DNA of 64,000 bases from Pseudomonas sp. CFBP 13711 (GCF_014842265.1 NZ_JACYVI010000015.1:98434-162433); one strand, 5' to 3'. Positions 44,373 through 53,417 are shown, counted from the stretch's first letter. Numbers and translations are program-made. The notes: generated by a model not told the origin, from the letters alone.

Positions 44373-45626
44373 ATGACCTCACCCTTTTCCCGCTCCCTTC
44401 TCGCCAGCGCGCTGGCCTTCGGTATCGCGTTTTCAGCGGCAGCCCCTGCGTTCGCCGAGCCCGACAAGCAGGTCCAGGCAGATGCCGAGCAATACAAGGA
44501 CGAAGCGTTGAAACTGCTGGAGCAGCTGGTCAATATCGATACGGGCTCCGGCTATGAGCCGGGACTGACCCAGGTGCGGGACATCGTCGTCGCCCAGCTC
44601 AAGGCGCTTGGCGCAACCATCGAGACGATCCCCAATACCGCGCCGGACAAGAGCCAGCATGTGGTCGCGACGCTCAAGGGCGCCGGCAAGGCGAAGATCT
44701 TGCTGATGGCGCACATGGACACCGTATTCAAGGAAGGCTCCGCCGCGGCCCGGCCTTTCCACATCAAGGACGGTCGCGCGTACGGGCCGGGGGTGATGGA
44801 CGACAAGGGCGGCATCGTCGCCGGGCTCTACGCGCTGAAGATTCTGAAGAAACTCGACTTCAAGGACTACGCGCAGATTACCTTCCTGCTGGACGCCAGC
44901 GAAGAAACCGGCTCGGCCGCCGCCACGGCGCTGATTCAGAACGTCGCCAAACAGCACGATGTGACCCTGAACCTGGAGCCGGGACGTCCCGCCGATGGTT
45001 TGGTGGTCTGGCGCAAAGGCAGCGCCACCGCCGTGGTCGAGGTCAAGGGCAAGGCGTCCCACGCCGGCGTCGCGCCGGAGCTGGGGCGTAACGCGGCCAT
45101 GGAGGTGGCGCATCAGATTCTGCAACTGGGCAAACTGGGCGATGCCGAGAAGAAGACCACGATCAACTTCACCGTGCTCAACGCAGGCGATCGTACCAAC
45201 GTGATCCCCGATCAGGCCACCGCCAAGGCCGATGTGCGCGCCGCCGTGCCGGAGGAATTCGACCGCATCGAGAAGGACCTGGCCCGTGTCTCGGCGGACA
45301 AACTGATCCCAGACACCCAAGTGACGACCCGCCTGGAACGTGGCCTGCCACCTATGCCGCAGACGCCGGAAACCGACAAGCTGGTCGATATCGCCCAGGG
45401 CATCTACGGCGAGATCGGCCGCAAGCTGACCATCGAGGGCAGTGGCGGCGCGGCCGATGCGAGCCTCTCGGCCGGGGTCGGTGTGCCAACGCTGGATGGC
45501 TTCGGCATCGTCGGCGGCAACATTCACACGCCCGAGGAATATGCCGAAGTCGACAGCGTGTCGCCGCGCATTTACCTGCTGACGCGGATGATCATGGAAC
45601 TGGCGACGCACACCCCGGCCAAATGA
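44373..45626 (+). CDS. Exported M20-family carboxypeptidase (glutamate carboxypeptidase-like)
   Basis: A 417-residue protein with a signal peptide (basic start, LLASALAFGIAFSAAAPAFA, cleavage before EPD) and a di-zinc M20 peptidase domain: MAHMDTVF, YGPGVMDDKGG, LLDASEETGSAAA, LNLEPGR and HTPEEYAEVDSV, with the dimerisation segment KASHAGVAPELGRNAAMEVA. It resembles carboxypeptidase G2, which removes C-terminal glutamate from folates and related amides. ATG 44373 has AAGGA upstream. Periplasmic; substrate uncertain. Confidence 0.88.
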   Translation: MTSPFSRSLLASALAFGIAFSAAAPAFAEPDKQVQADAEQYKDEALKLLEQLVNIDTGSGYEPGLTQVRDIVVAQLKALGATIETIPNTAPDKSQHVVATLKGAGKAKILLMAHMDTVFKEGSAAARPFHIKDGRAYGPGVMDDKGGIVAGLYALKILKKLDFKDYAQITFLLDASEETGSAAATALIQNVAKQHDVTLNLEPGRPADGLVVWRKGSATAVVEVKGKASHAGVAPELGRNAAMEVAHQILQLGKLGDAEKKTTINFTVLNAGDRTNVIPDQATAKADVRAAVPEEFDRIEKDLARVSADKLIPDTQVTTRLERGLPPMPQTPETDKLVDIAQGIYGEIGRKLTIEGSGGAADASLSAGVGVPTLDGFGIVGGNIHTPEEYAEVDSVSPRIYLLTRMIMELATHTPAK

Positions 45627-45649
45627 CTGACACCTGCTCCCCGGCGCTG

Positions 45650-46582
45650 TCACGCGAGGCGCCGCGCCTCATACGCGCGCAGGTGCAGAGACACGTAATC
45701 GAGTGCCGACAGTGAACCTTCAGGTGACCTGTCGGCGCCTGGCCGGCGGGCAATCAGCTCACCGAACACATGTTCCACTTCAATCGGCGCGCCGCGCTCG
45801 ATGTCCCTGAGCATTGAGGCGGTCATCTTCGAGCCGGGAGCGGTCAGCATGTTCTCGAAGCGCTGGCGGACTTCACTGCGCAGCGGGTGCCCGGCGTGCT
45901 CTGCCACTTGGGCGCACTCATCCAGCAACTTCAGAATCAGCCCTTCCCCGCCACTGGCGACCACGTCGCCGATGCTCGCGCGCATCGATCCGGTAATGCC
46001 GGCCCCGGTCGCGATGAAGCACCATTTTTCCCACATCTCCTGAGTAATCTGCTCACTCAGAATCGCGTCGAACCCTGCATTGCCCAGCGCCTCGGCGACC
46101 TGCTGAATGCGCGGCGTCAGCCCACCGTCCCGTTCGCCAAACGAGAGCTGGTTAGTCTCGTTCAAATGAAGGATGGCGCCCGAGGCATCGCGATCCAGCG
46201 AGATCAGGCATTGGCCGCCGAGCACGTTTGCGGGGGAGAACCGCTCGGCAAGGCGATCCAGATGCGCCATGCCATTGAGCAGCGGCAGGATCAACGTCTC
46301 CGGGCCGACCGCTGGCGCGAAGGATTCCATGGCGGTGTCAAGGTCGTAGGCCTTGCAGCTGAGGACTATCAGGTCGAATGGCGTGTCGAGCATCGCCGCC
46401 ATGACCTGCGGCGGCGACGGGTATTCGATGTTACCCAGCGGGCTGCGCACGATCAGCCCGTCACGCTCCAGTTCCTGCGCCCGTCCTTCGCGCACCAGAA
46501 ACGTCACGTCTCGCCCGGCGTCCAGCAATCGGCCGCCGAAATAGCCGCCGATCGCGCCCGCGCCCACCATCAAAATACGCAT
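45650..46582 (-). CDS. panE: 2-dehydropantoate 2-reductase
   Basis: A 310-residue ketopantoate reductase-type enzyme with N-terminal NADP-binding MRILMVGAGAIGGYFGGRLL, the catalytic-lysine region EMWEKWCFIATGAGIT, and the C-terminal helical ApbA domain (SMLRDIERGAPIEVEHVFGE). It makes pantoate for coenzyme A. Pseudomonas carry several homologues, so this copy may act on another 2-keto acid. Convergent with the carboxypeptidase gene. Confidence 0.85.
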   Translation of the reverse strand: MRILMVGAGAIGGYFGGRLLDAGRDVTFLVREGRAQELERDGLIVRSPLGNIEYPSPPQVMAAMLDTPFDLIVLSCKAYDLDTAMESFAPAVGPETLILPLLNGMAHLDRLAERFSPANVLGGQCLISLDRDASGAILHLNETNQLSFGERDGGLTPRIQQVAEALGNAGFDAILSEQITQEMWEKWCFIATGAGITGSMRASIGDVVASGGEGLILKLLDECAQVAEHAGHPLRSEVRQRFENMLTAPGSKMTASMLRDIERGAPIEVEHVFGELIARRPGADRSPEGSLSALDYVSLHLRAYEARRLA

Positions 46583-46702
46583 TGGTCAGTTCCTGTTCGA
46601 TGCAACGCCGAGGGTCAGGCAAGCAGAATAGATCAGCGGCCGGACTCTGGCGAACTGCTTATATGGCGGCCAACATCTAGTTTGCGCGACGGCATCACGG
46701 GC

Positions 46703-46744
46703 AAAAAAAATCCCGGGCTGCCTAACCAAAGGAGCGCCGGGATT
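46703..46744 (-). terminator. Terminator of the FAD-dependent oxidoreductase gene
   Basis: On the minus strand AATCCCGG and CCGGGATT pair around a 20-base loop and are followed by eight T residues. It lies 19 bases past the stop at 46763. Confidence 0.85.
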
Positions 46745-46762
46745 CGGGTGTTGCAAGGAGCA

Positions 46763-48193
46763 TCAGGACTGCGCGTTAACCAGCACTGGCCAAAGGAATG
46801 GCAGGCGTTCTTCGCTGCGACTGGACACCAGCCGTGGCGCAGCAGGGATGGGCTGCACGGCCGGGGTCTGCAAGCGGGTCAGGACCGAGTCGATCACCAC
46901 GCCGCTGGCGTCGTGATGGAACTGCCAGACGCCGTAGATGCGGCCGTCAAACGACGCTTCGCTCCCCAGTCGCGGATCAACCCCCAGCCCTGCCCCCAGG
47001 CCGAACAGGTGCAGGCCGTGCAGGCGCTGACCGCTGGCATCCAGCGGACAGCCCGACGGGTCGGAATCCAGTCCGCCCTTGACCTCCATCAGCGTGATGG
47101 CCTCCCCCCCGGCATGACTCAATGCCGGCAGCACCGGCTGATAACCGGTGCACTGCACGACAATGTCGGCTTCCGCCAGCGCCTGACGGGCGCGCTCGAA
47201 CTGATCGGCCGGGCCCTGATGGGTCTGCAGCAACTGCACGCGGACGCCGGTCTTGCCGATCTGGCCTTTGGACAGGGCTTCACGGCCCACGTCCAGCGCC
47301 CGGTAGCGCAAACCGCCCGAGCGGTTGACCCGACCCGAAACCGGGCAGACATCCCTGGCCGCATCGAAGGCATAGCCGGCGTCCAGCGCGGCCTGAGCGG
47401 TTTCATAAAACAGGCGGATCGGCGAACGGTGGACCAGCGTCACTTCCTCCAGGCCGGCGAATTCCAGCGCGTCGGCCAGGTTTTCCAGCACCGAGAACGC
47501 GCTGTGGGAGCCACCCACGACGCACACACGGCCCTTGGACGCCAGCGTGGTCGCGAAGAGGTGGCGCAGTTGCACGGCGTTCATTCTCAGCAGTGCGTCG
47601 GCGCTCTCGATCCGCGCGGAAGGTGGTACCGCGAGGCCTTGATCCGCCAGGCTGTCGAGCAGGTGCTGCGGGTCCTGCCAGCCGCCCAGATTGAGGACGA
47701 CGGAGCGGCTGCGAATACGCCGACTGCGGCCTTCGGACTCGACCCACACTTGGTAATCGTCACCTTCGCGCACGATCTCGGTAATCGTTGTGCTGCTCCA
47801 TAGCTTCACGCCGTAGCGCTCGACGATAAAGTCGAGCACCAGCTTCGAGGCTTCCGCCAGCAGTTCAGCGACGTCCGCCAACTGCGGCGCGCTTTGCGCC
47901 TGACGACGGATGCGCCAGTAGGCGGGCGAATGCTCGAGAGGTTCGAATACATCACGCAAAGCCGGGTCGCGCAGACAATCAAGGAACACATCGCCCACTG
48001 AGTTGGCGGTGATCCGGTAATCGCCCAAACGGCCCGTGCCCGGCGTGGGACTGGCGTCGACAATGATTAAACCTTCCTTGGCCAGTTCTGGCATGGCGCC
48101 ACTTTTCAAGGCGTTGAAAAGCAGTCCCATCCCCGCAGGTCCGGCACCTCCTACTACGCAACCGCAAACGGTTTCCAGATGATCTCCTTGCAT
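46763..48193 (-). CDS. FAD/NAD(P)-binding oxidoreductase (monooxygenase-like)
   Basis: A 476-residue flavoprotein with FAD-binding CVVGGAGPAGMGLLFNAL at the N-terminus, a second dinucleotide fold VCVVGGSHSAFSVLENLADA near residue 228, and VVQCTGYQPVLPAL, the ATG-like motif of flavin monooxygenases and N-hydroxylases. I cannot name its substrate. The ATG at 48193 has GGAG 8 bases upstream and is preferred to a start at 48268. It is a single-gene unit with its own terminator; an orphan next to a long non-coding stretch. Confidence 0.7.
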   Translation of the reverse strand: MQGDHLETVCGCVVGGAGPAGMGLLFNALKSGAMPELAKEGLIIVDASPTPGTGRLGDYRITANSVGDVFLDCLRDPALRDVFEPLEHSPAYWRIRRQAQSAPQLADVAELLAEASKLVLDFIVERYGVKLWSSTTITEIVREGDDYQVWVESEGRSRRIRSRSVVLNLGGWQDPQHLLDSLADQGLAVPPSARIESADALLRMNAVQLRHLFATTLASKGRVCVVGGSHSAFSVLENLADALEFAGLEEVTLVHRSPIRLFYETAQAALDAGYAFDAARDVCPVSGRVNRSGGLRYRALDVGREALSKGQIGKTGVRVQLLQTHQGPADQFERARQALAEADIVVQCTGYQPVLPALSHAGGEAITLMEVKGGLDSDPSGCPLDASGQRLHGLHLFGLGAGLGVDPRLGSEASFDGRIYGVWQFHHDASGVVIDSVLTRLQTPAVQPIPAAPRLVSSRSEERLPFLWPVLVNAQS

Positions 48194-48999
48194 AACTATC
48201 ACTCCACGCTGGGTCGTTACCGTATCGCCACGTGCGTTATAAACCGCCCCACTTATGTGGGCGTTCAACCGCTACCGCTGAAGCGATGTCTGGACTTTCA
48301 AGTTGAAAAATAAATGAGCAATGACTGAACTACTGCACTTCTGGCAGACACGACTACCGCAGTGATTTGCATCACGTCGGTGGTGATAAAGGGTCGGATG
48401 ACCGACGCGAGGTCGATCGATTGGCGCAGGCTCTGGGACGCCGCTTTCGGGGCAGCAGCTCGTTTCATGAGCCGGCCGGTCGCCACCTGTTGAGGCTTCC
48501 CTTCGTCAGGTTTCTTAGAAGGACGCTACCGCCAGCTCATCGCGCGTCTAAAGGGAATAATCCTGAAACGAGAAGTATCGGGCGCTTGCACTAAGCGCGG
48601 GGTTATCTAAGTTGAAAACGTAACGTGATGTTTGCAGGGATTAGATGAAGTGTCAATTTTTTGAGAAAACGCTGCATCAGCCTAACTGGAGACATAACTC
48701 ATTGTTTTTAAAGGAATTAGCAAATATGACGCCATTATTACGTCGCCTCATCAGAGACCCATGTATTTATAAAATAAGAAGGCTTGGCAATTTAGCTGCA
48801 AAACTCAGGTCGCCGATGGATAAGTGCTCTTATTCGCAATAAGGCATTGGGGTAAGCGTCATCCTTAGTTGCAGTTGCCAATCACCGGGGACGTCTTGCA
48901 GCGTTTATTGACGTCAGAAGTTTTTCAGCTTCATATACATTTACTTCCCCTTGAAGAGCAGAGGCACTCTCTGGCGTATCCGATGAATGGAGAATTATC
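48194..48999. other. About 800 bases without a clear gene; second half AT-rich
   Basis: 48194-48590 has short frames only. 48600-48980 is clearly richer in A and T than the rest of the window (for example TTTATAAAATAAGAAGG and CTCATTGTTTTTAAAGGAA). The best small frame is 48726-48842 (38 codons, MTPLLRRLIRDPCIYKIRRL and on; AAAGGA 11 bases upstream), which is basic and unrecognised. The base composition suggests acquired or silenced DNA. Confidence 0.5.
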
Positions 49000-49398
49000 G
49001 TGAGCGGCGATGAGAACTATTCCGCCCTGGCATGTCTCCATTGTCATGCTGAGCACTTTCCCACGGACAGAGAGGTGACCCTGATGAATGCTGATAAAAA
49101 CCGTCGGTCCAGCATTGCCGAAATTGATTATTCGCGAGATACGCTGTTTGGCCCTATTCCCATGCAGGCCACCTGCCGAGTGCGACTGGCCACCATCGAA
49201 CATGACGGTCACAGCCTGCGCGAGCTGACGATCATCGGCGACGTGCCGGATTATTTGCACAAGTCAGCGATCATTCGCGTTGCGATGGATGGACGCATGG
49301 AAGCAGGGCCTGTGCGAGAACACTATGCGGTTCAAGACAACGGCGAAGAGCAGTTCAAACTGCTCTTCGAAAACGAGCACCGTCGCCGGATGCATTGA
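49000..49398 (+). CDS. Hypothetical protein
   Basis: A 132-residue soluble protein with no recognised domain. The GTG start has GGAG at a 7-base distance and is followed by a second possible start, ATG 49084 (MNADKNRRSS). The N-terminus contains CLHCHAEHF, a pair of cysteines and histidines that could bind a metal if the GTG start is right; the later part (ATCRVRLATIEHDGHSLREL) looks like a mixed alpha/beta domain. Convergent with the next gene. Function unknown. Confidence 0.55.
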   Translation: MSGDENYSALACLHCHAEHFPTDREVTLMNADKNRRSSIAEIDYSRDTLFGPIPMQATCRVRLATIEHDGHSLRELTIIGDVPDYLHKSAIIRVAMDGRMEAGPVREHYAVQDNGEEQFKLLFENEHRRRMH

Positions 49399-49409
49399 GA
49401 AAGGTAGGA

Positions 49410-49883
49410 TTACTGCTGGCCGATGTGCACGTGAATGGCCTGAGCGATGCCCAGCGGTTTGCTGGATCGAGTCTCTGAAGCACCCAGCGCTGAGGGGCTC
49501 AGCGGTGCAGGCGTCAGTGGTGGTGAGCTGAAGAGCAGCGCCGCTGCGGAGGCAGACGCCTCTTCTGACGTAGCGGACGTGCCGCTCTCCGGCTGACCTG
49601 CGGGCGCGATTGCGGCGCCGTAGCGCAGGCCTTCTACTTGGGGTTTGACTTCCAGCACCGGCTCGGCGGGAAGAAGCTGTTGTCGCTCCAGGGATGTCAT
49701 AGGCGGCCGGAAGCTGGCATTTCGCGTCTCCAGATGCTCCAGCATCGTGACGATCGTCGCCGCGCCCACCACAACAATCCCCAGCAGGCAGCCGACGCCG
49801 ATCATGACCTTGCGACGGCGGCGCAGAGGCGCCACTCGTTCCTGCTCTCGTATCACCTCGATCCCGGGTTGCGCGTGCGCCAT
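49410..49883 (-). CDS. Single-span membrane protein with Ala/Pro/Ser-rich tail, hypothetical
   Basis: A 157-residue protein: short cytoplasmic basic part (APLRRRRKVM), one membrane helix (IGVGCLLGIVVVGAATIVTML, residues about 27-47) and a periplasmic region rich in alanine, proline and serine. GAGG 6 bases upstream supports the ATG at 49883. Topology by the positive-inside rule is N-in, C-out. Function unknown; possibly an envelope-spanning linker. Confidence 0.6.
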   Translation of the reverse strand: MAHAQPGIEVIREQERVAPLRRRRKVMIGVGCLLGIVVVGAATIVTMLEHLETRNASFRPPMTSLERQQLLPAEPVLEVKPQVEGLRYGAAIAPAGQPESGTSATSEEASASAAALLFSSPPLTPAPLSPSALGASETRSSKPLGIAQAIHVHIGQQ

Positions 49884-49969
49884 GCAAATCCTCAATATCC
49901 CGCCTGGCCGCTTTGGGCCGATACAGACCAACATAAGGCCGAATGGCGATTATTGCTAGAGCCCCGCGC

Positions 49970-50230
49970 TCACCCCGCCAATGCATGGGGGTAATGCCTG
50001 GCGCTTTCGAGCTCGGCCTGGAGATCTCGAATCAGTACGCACAAGGCGTGGCTGTTATCGAGGGAATCCAGGGCAATATTGGAAGCGAACAATTCGACGT
50101 GCTCGGTGACGGGGTCGATGACTTCAACCGTCATCACATCCTCCAGCACCGTGCAGTTGCAGCGCAGAGGCAGAAACGCACTTTCTATGATGCTGCGCAG
50201 TTCAAGATTAGAGAGCGTACAGGCAATCAT
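49970..50230 (-). CDS. DUF1652 domain protein
   Basis: An 86-residue protein with LSNLELRSIIESAFLPLRCN and VEVIDPVTEHVELFASNIAL, the pattern of DUF1652, a small family largely confined to Pseudomonas. GGAGG lies 7 bases before the ATG at 50230. Function unknown. Same strand as the single-span protein downstream, 87 bases away. Confidence 0.75.
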   Translation of the reverse strand: MIACTLSNLELRSIIESAFLPLRCNCTVLEDVMTVEVIDPVTEHVELFASNIALDSLDNSHALCVLIRDLQAELESARHYPHALAG

Positions 50231-50587
50231 CGTCAATCCTCCACAGGCAGGACTGGGTGATGCGTTCAGCCACTCGCCTGACTATAAGTAACCACTTCCA
50301 GGACGCTGGAAATGTTTCCCGTGCCTGCCTGCCATTCGGCAAACAGGAATATCCAAGTTATACGCCGCGCCCCAAAGTGAAGCAAACAACCGCGATTGCC
50401 CGCACTCAATTGCGCCAGACACAGGTTGGCCGAGCAAAATCGATTCATCGGAATAGAACCTTCCCCGTTAATCGTTTAACTAGCGGGGTCAGTGGATCAA
50501 TCGACACGATCAGGCGGCGAGCATGCGCTCAGCCATTCGTCGGGCGTCCTTGGGCAGCCCGACGAGTGACGTTATTTGCTGATGGGA

Positions 50588-51064
50588 TCAGCTGCGTGGC
50601 AACTTGAGATGAATGAGAGCAACGCGAGCGCCCTTTTTGTCCTGACGCTCTTCAATGGCGAAGGGTTTGAATCCTAGCTTGGGGTAGAAGAGCAATCCGG
50701 GAACGTTATGGTTGAAGCAGGAAGCGGTCAGTTCCGCCGCTTCATGTTTGCCGAACGCCAGTTCCATCATGCAGCCAATCATGTAGCGGCCAACGCCCTT
50801 GGAGCGAAAGCGCGGGTCGATAATCACGTTGCCCATGGAGCAACGGCCTCTGAAGTCATAGCGGGAGAAGTTGGCGAATCCTACCACTTGGCCGTCCAGT
50901 TCAATAACGGTGTTGTCCGAGCGCTGCGCGATGGATTCATTGAGCTGCTCCGGTGTCAGCGGGAACACCGCCTTGGGAAACATATAGAAGAGCTCGTCAA
51001 TGCTCTGAGGCATGTCGCAGATGAAAGGGACGTCTTTTTCTTCCAGGGGGCGATGGACAAACAT
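50588..51064 (-). CDS. GNAT-family N-acetyltransferase
   Basis: A 158-residue Gcn5-related acetyltransferase; the acetyl-CoA pyrophosphate loop is FRSKGVGRYMIG near residue 86, preceded by MGNVIIDP, and the C-terminal beta strand has VPGLLFYPKLGFKPF. The acceptor substrate is unknown. Stands alone. Confidence 0.88.
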   Translation of the reverse strand: MFVHRPLEEKDVPFICDMPQSIDELFYMFPKAVFPLTPEQLNESIAQRSDNTVIELDGQVVGFANFSRYDFRGRCSMGNVIIDPRFRSKGVGRYMIGCMMELAFGKHEAAELTASCFNHNVPGLLFYPKLGFKPFAIEERQDKKGARVALIHLKLPRS

Positions 51065-51407
51065 GCTGGGTTACCTCTCGAAGAAACAGGGGCTGTGGGC
51101 GGACTATAGCTGTCAACCTGCGGGGCTGACGTTATAAGACACCATCCAGGCATAAATGTGCCGGAATGTTGCGCATTGACGGAATCCGTCGCAGAAGATT
51201 GTCGCAAACCTCTGACAGCCATGGAAATCCCGTCACCGGGCAGAACGCATCCGCACTTTTGGGACGTTCATGCATTTTGCACGGCCTCTCTAGATAACTG
51301 AATTTACAGGTCATTGATTTTTAAGAGTTTTTATTTGAATCCGTAGCTGGCACAGGCAGTGCACCGTAATGGGGAGAAGCACAACATCATTCGCACGGAG
51401 CAGCACA

Positions 51408-52340
51408 ATGAACGTCTCACCTGATTCTTATCCTGCCGCTGTAGAAGAGTCCTCCTCGGTCTCGGGCGTGTCCTGGGGAGCCATCTTTGCTGGCGCCGCC
51501 GGTGCCGCCGCGTTGTCCCTTATCCTGGTTCTGCTGGGTTCGGGTCTTGGTTTCTCGGCGATGTCGCCCTGGGCCAACGAAGGCGCGAGCGCCAAGACCA
51601 TCGGTATCTCGACGGTTGTCTGGCTGGCGCTGACGCAGATCGTGGCATCCGGTCTTGGCGGTTACCTCGCCGGTCGTCTGCGCGTCAAATGGGCCAACAT
51701 GCACGGTGACGAAGTCTACTTCCGTGACACCGCACACGGGTTCCTGTCGTGGGCTGTCGCTACGCTGGTGGCCGCCGTGTTGATCGTCGGTTCGGTCAGC
51801 GGCATCGTCGGCAGCGGCGTGAAAGCCGGTGCTACCGCGGTTGCCGGTGTTGCAGGTACTGCCGCCACTGCGGCCGGTTCTGCAGCGGGCAATACCAGCA
51901 GTGACCAATACGGTTACTACATCGATTCGCTGTTCCGCGATGATCGTCCTGCTGCTGTCAGCGATGATGCTGCCCACGGCGTGGTGGTGCGTATCTTCAC
52001 CAAGACGATGGCCAACGATGGTCAGCTGGCTCCGGAAGACCGTACCTATCTGGCACAGCTGGTCGCTCAGCGTACCAACCTGAGCCAGGCCGATGCCCAG
52101 GCGCGTGTTGATCAGGTTTACGGTCAGGCCAAGCAAGCTGTTGCCGATGCCAAGCTGAAAGCTCAACAGGCTGCCGATGCTGCCGCCAAAGCCGCTGCAA
52201 CGGCTTCGCTGTGGACATTCGTTTCGCTGCTGTGCGGTGCGTTCGTGGCCAGCCTTGCCGCCATCTGGGGTGGTCGTCGCCGTGATGCGGTGACGTATGT
52301 CGAAACCCGTGCTTATTCCACTACTTCCAGCATTCGCTGA
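51408..52340 (+). CDS. Hypothetical inner-membrane protein with helical soluble loop
   Basis: A 310-residue protein with membrane segments near residues 22-45 (GAAGAAALSLILVLLGSGLG), 65-85, 110-135 (VATLVAAVLIVGSVSGIVGS) and 275-297 (SLWTFVSLLCGAFVASLAAI), and between the last two a soluble alanine-rich helical region with repeated QAKQAVADAKLKAQQAADAA, likely coiled coil. ACGGAG precedes the ATG at 51408. It is followed 15 bases later by a 24-codon membrane-peptide gene and a terminator, so the two form one unit. Not recognised beyond 'membrane protein'. Confidence 0.7.
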   Translation: MNVSPDSYPAAVEESSSVSGVSWGAIFAGAAGAAALSLILVLLGSGLGFSAMSPWANEGASAKTIGISTVVWLALTQIVASGLGGYLAGRLRVKWANMHGDEVYFRDTAHGFLSWAVATLVAAVLIVGSVSGIVGSGVKAGATAVAGVAGTAATAAGSAAGNTSSDQYGYYIDSLFRDDRPAAVSDDAAHGVVVRIFTKTMANDGQLAPEDRTYLAQLVAQRTNLSQADAQARVDQVYGQAKQAVADAKLKAQQAADAAAKAAATASLWTFVSLLCGAFVASLAAIWGGRRRDAVTYVETRAYSTTSSIR

Positions 52341-52355
52341 TTAAGGAGAGTCATC

Positions 52356-52430
52356 ATGCGTTCACTACTTCTGTGGTTCCTCGGCATTCCAATCCCGATC
52401 ATTATTTTGATTGCACTGTTTGTGCATTGA
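52356..52430 (+). CDS. 24-residue membrane peptide
   Basis: A very short gene with a strong ribosome site (AAGGAGAG, 7 bases before the ATG) encoding one hydrophobic helix, MRSLLLWFLGIPIPIIIL and six more residues ending in FVH. It lies 15 bases after the larger membrane-protein gene and just before a strong terminator. I recall near-identical tiny proteins in other proteobacteria, which supports a real gene. Probably a single-span inner-membrane peptide; function unknown. Confidence 0.75.
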   Translation: MRSLLLWFLGIPIPIIILIALFVH

Positions 52431-52448
52431 TTGAGTGATTGATCAAAG

Positions 52449-52486
52449 ATCCGCGCTGTTCTCCCCGAGGCAGCGCGGATTTTTTT
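52449..52486 (+). terminator. Rho-independent terminator
   Basis: ATCCGCGCTG, a 12-base loop, CAGCGCGGAT and then seven T residues: a perfect 10-bp stem ending the 51408-52430 unit. Confidence 0.92.
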
Positions 52487-52518
52487 CGTCTGTTGGAAAA
52501 CCGAATTGTCTGTTGTAG

Positions 52519-52803
52519 AGATCAAGAGCGTCTGCCTAACGGCAGACATTTCGCCTTCGGCGACTTACTTTTGAAAAGCACCAAAAGTAAGCAAAAGTGC
52601 CTGCTCCTGGTTGGGCCCTTCCTTCGTCAGGGTACCTTCACTCCGGTCTCGCTCCGTGGGCCCGCGCCGAACGGGCATCCATGCCCTGACGGCGCTCTCG
52701 CCGCATCCATGCGGCTCGACCCACTCCACGAGACCTGCGTTCAGCCTGCACCCAAGTCGCGATTGGCAGTGTCTGGACTTTTTGTGTACGAAGATCAAAA
52801 GCG
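52519..52803 (+). repeat. Structured 285-bp repeat element, copy 2
   Basis: Same ends as copy 1 (AGATCAAGAGCG at 52519 and AGATCAAAAGCG at 52792). Stems: GTCTGCC-TAAC-GGCAGAC (52530-52547), TCGCC-TTC-GGCGA, CTTACTTTTG/CAAAAGTAAG (52564-52573 with 52582-52591), GGGCAT-CC-ATGCCC (52673-52686) and GCCGCAT-CC-ATGCGGC (52700-52715). Several differ from copy 1 at both sides of the stem. Confidence 0.85.
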
Positions 52804-52822
52804 GGTTTAAGCAGATCAAGGG

Positions 52823-53041
52823 CTTCCCGGCTGAAGCCGGTCCTACAAGAGCCAATCGCGCTGACTGCAAAGGTTGCTTTTAGTGGGACCGGCTTTAGCC
52901 GGGAAGAGGCCAGTCCAGGCGCCAACAATTTTGCTGATCGCCCCCTGCCTGTGGGAGCGAGCTTGCTCGCGAATGCTGTATTCCAAACACCAAAAATCCG
53001 GTGAATGTACCGACCCCTTCGCGAGCAAGCTCACTCCTACA
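52823..53041. repeat. Two adjacent REPINs of different families
   Basis: CTTCCCGGCTGAAGCCGGTC at 52823 pairs with GTGGGACCGGCTTTAGCCGG at 52883 (first family), and TGTGGGAGCGAGCTTGCTCG at 52949 pairs with CGCGAGCAAGCTCACTCCTA ending at 53040 (second family). Both lie between copies 2 and 3 of the structured repeat. Confidence 0.85.
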
Positions 53042-53082
53042 AGTCCTCAGCGTTTGATCTCCCTTGATCTGCCCATGATCGT

Positions 53083-53133
53083 GATCTGCTGTTGATCTTG
53101 ATCTGCTGTTGATCTTGATCTGCTGTTGATCTT
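53083..53133. repeat. Three tandem 17-bp units GATCTGCTGTTGATCTT
   Basis: Three perfect copies in a row ending exactly where copy 3 of the structured element begins (GATCTT at 53134). Degenerate GATCT-containing units precede them from about 53055, suggesting expansion of the element's terminal GATCTT. Confidence 0.85.
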
Positions 53134-53417
53134 GATCTTCATGCACAGAAAGCTCAGACGCCGCCAATCGCGACTTGGGTGCAGGCCGAACGCAGACGAC
53201 GCGCAGTGGGCCGAGCGGCATGGATGCCGCGAGAGCCGCCCCCCGCCATGGATGGCGGATGGCGGCGGGCCCACGGAGCGTCGTCGGAGTGAGGGAACCC
53301 TGAGGAACGAAGGGCCCAACCAAGAGCAGGCACCCTTGGTTACTTGGGGTGCTTTTCCAAGTAACTCGCCGAAGGCGAAACGTCTGCCCCTAGGCAGACG
53401 CTTGTGATCTTGATCTT
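53134..53417 (-). repeat. Structured 284-bp repeat element, copy 3 (inverted)
   Basis: Inverted relative to copies 1 and 2. On the plus strand it reads CCGCCAT-GG-ATGGCGG (53243-53258), GCGGCAT-GG-ATGCCGC (53215-53230), GTTACTTGG/CCAAGTAAC and GTCTGCC-CCTA-GGCAGAC. It forms an inverted pair with copy 2 around 330 bases of REPs and short tandem repeats, in the gap between two convergent transcription units. Confidence 0.85.

Noticed and set aside
45887..47803. Plus-strand open frame of 638 codons
   Set aside because: Antisense to panE and the FAD oxidoreductase and passes through a terminator hairpin.
48298..48486. 62-codon minus-strand frame upstream of the FAD oxidoreductase
   Set aside because: No ribosome site and no conserved pattern; left as non-coding.
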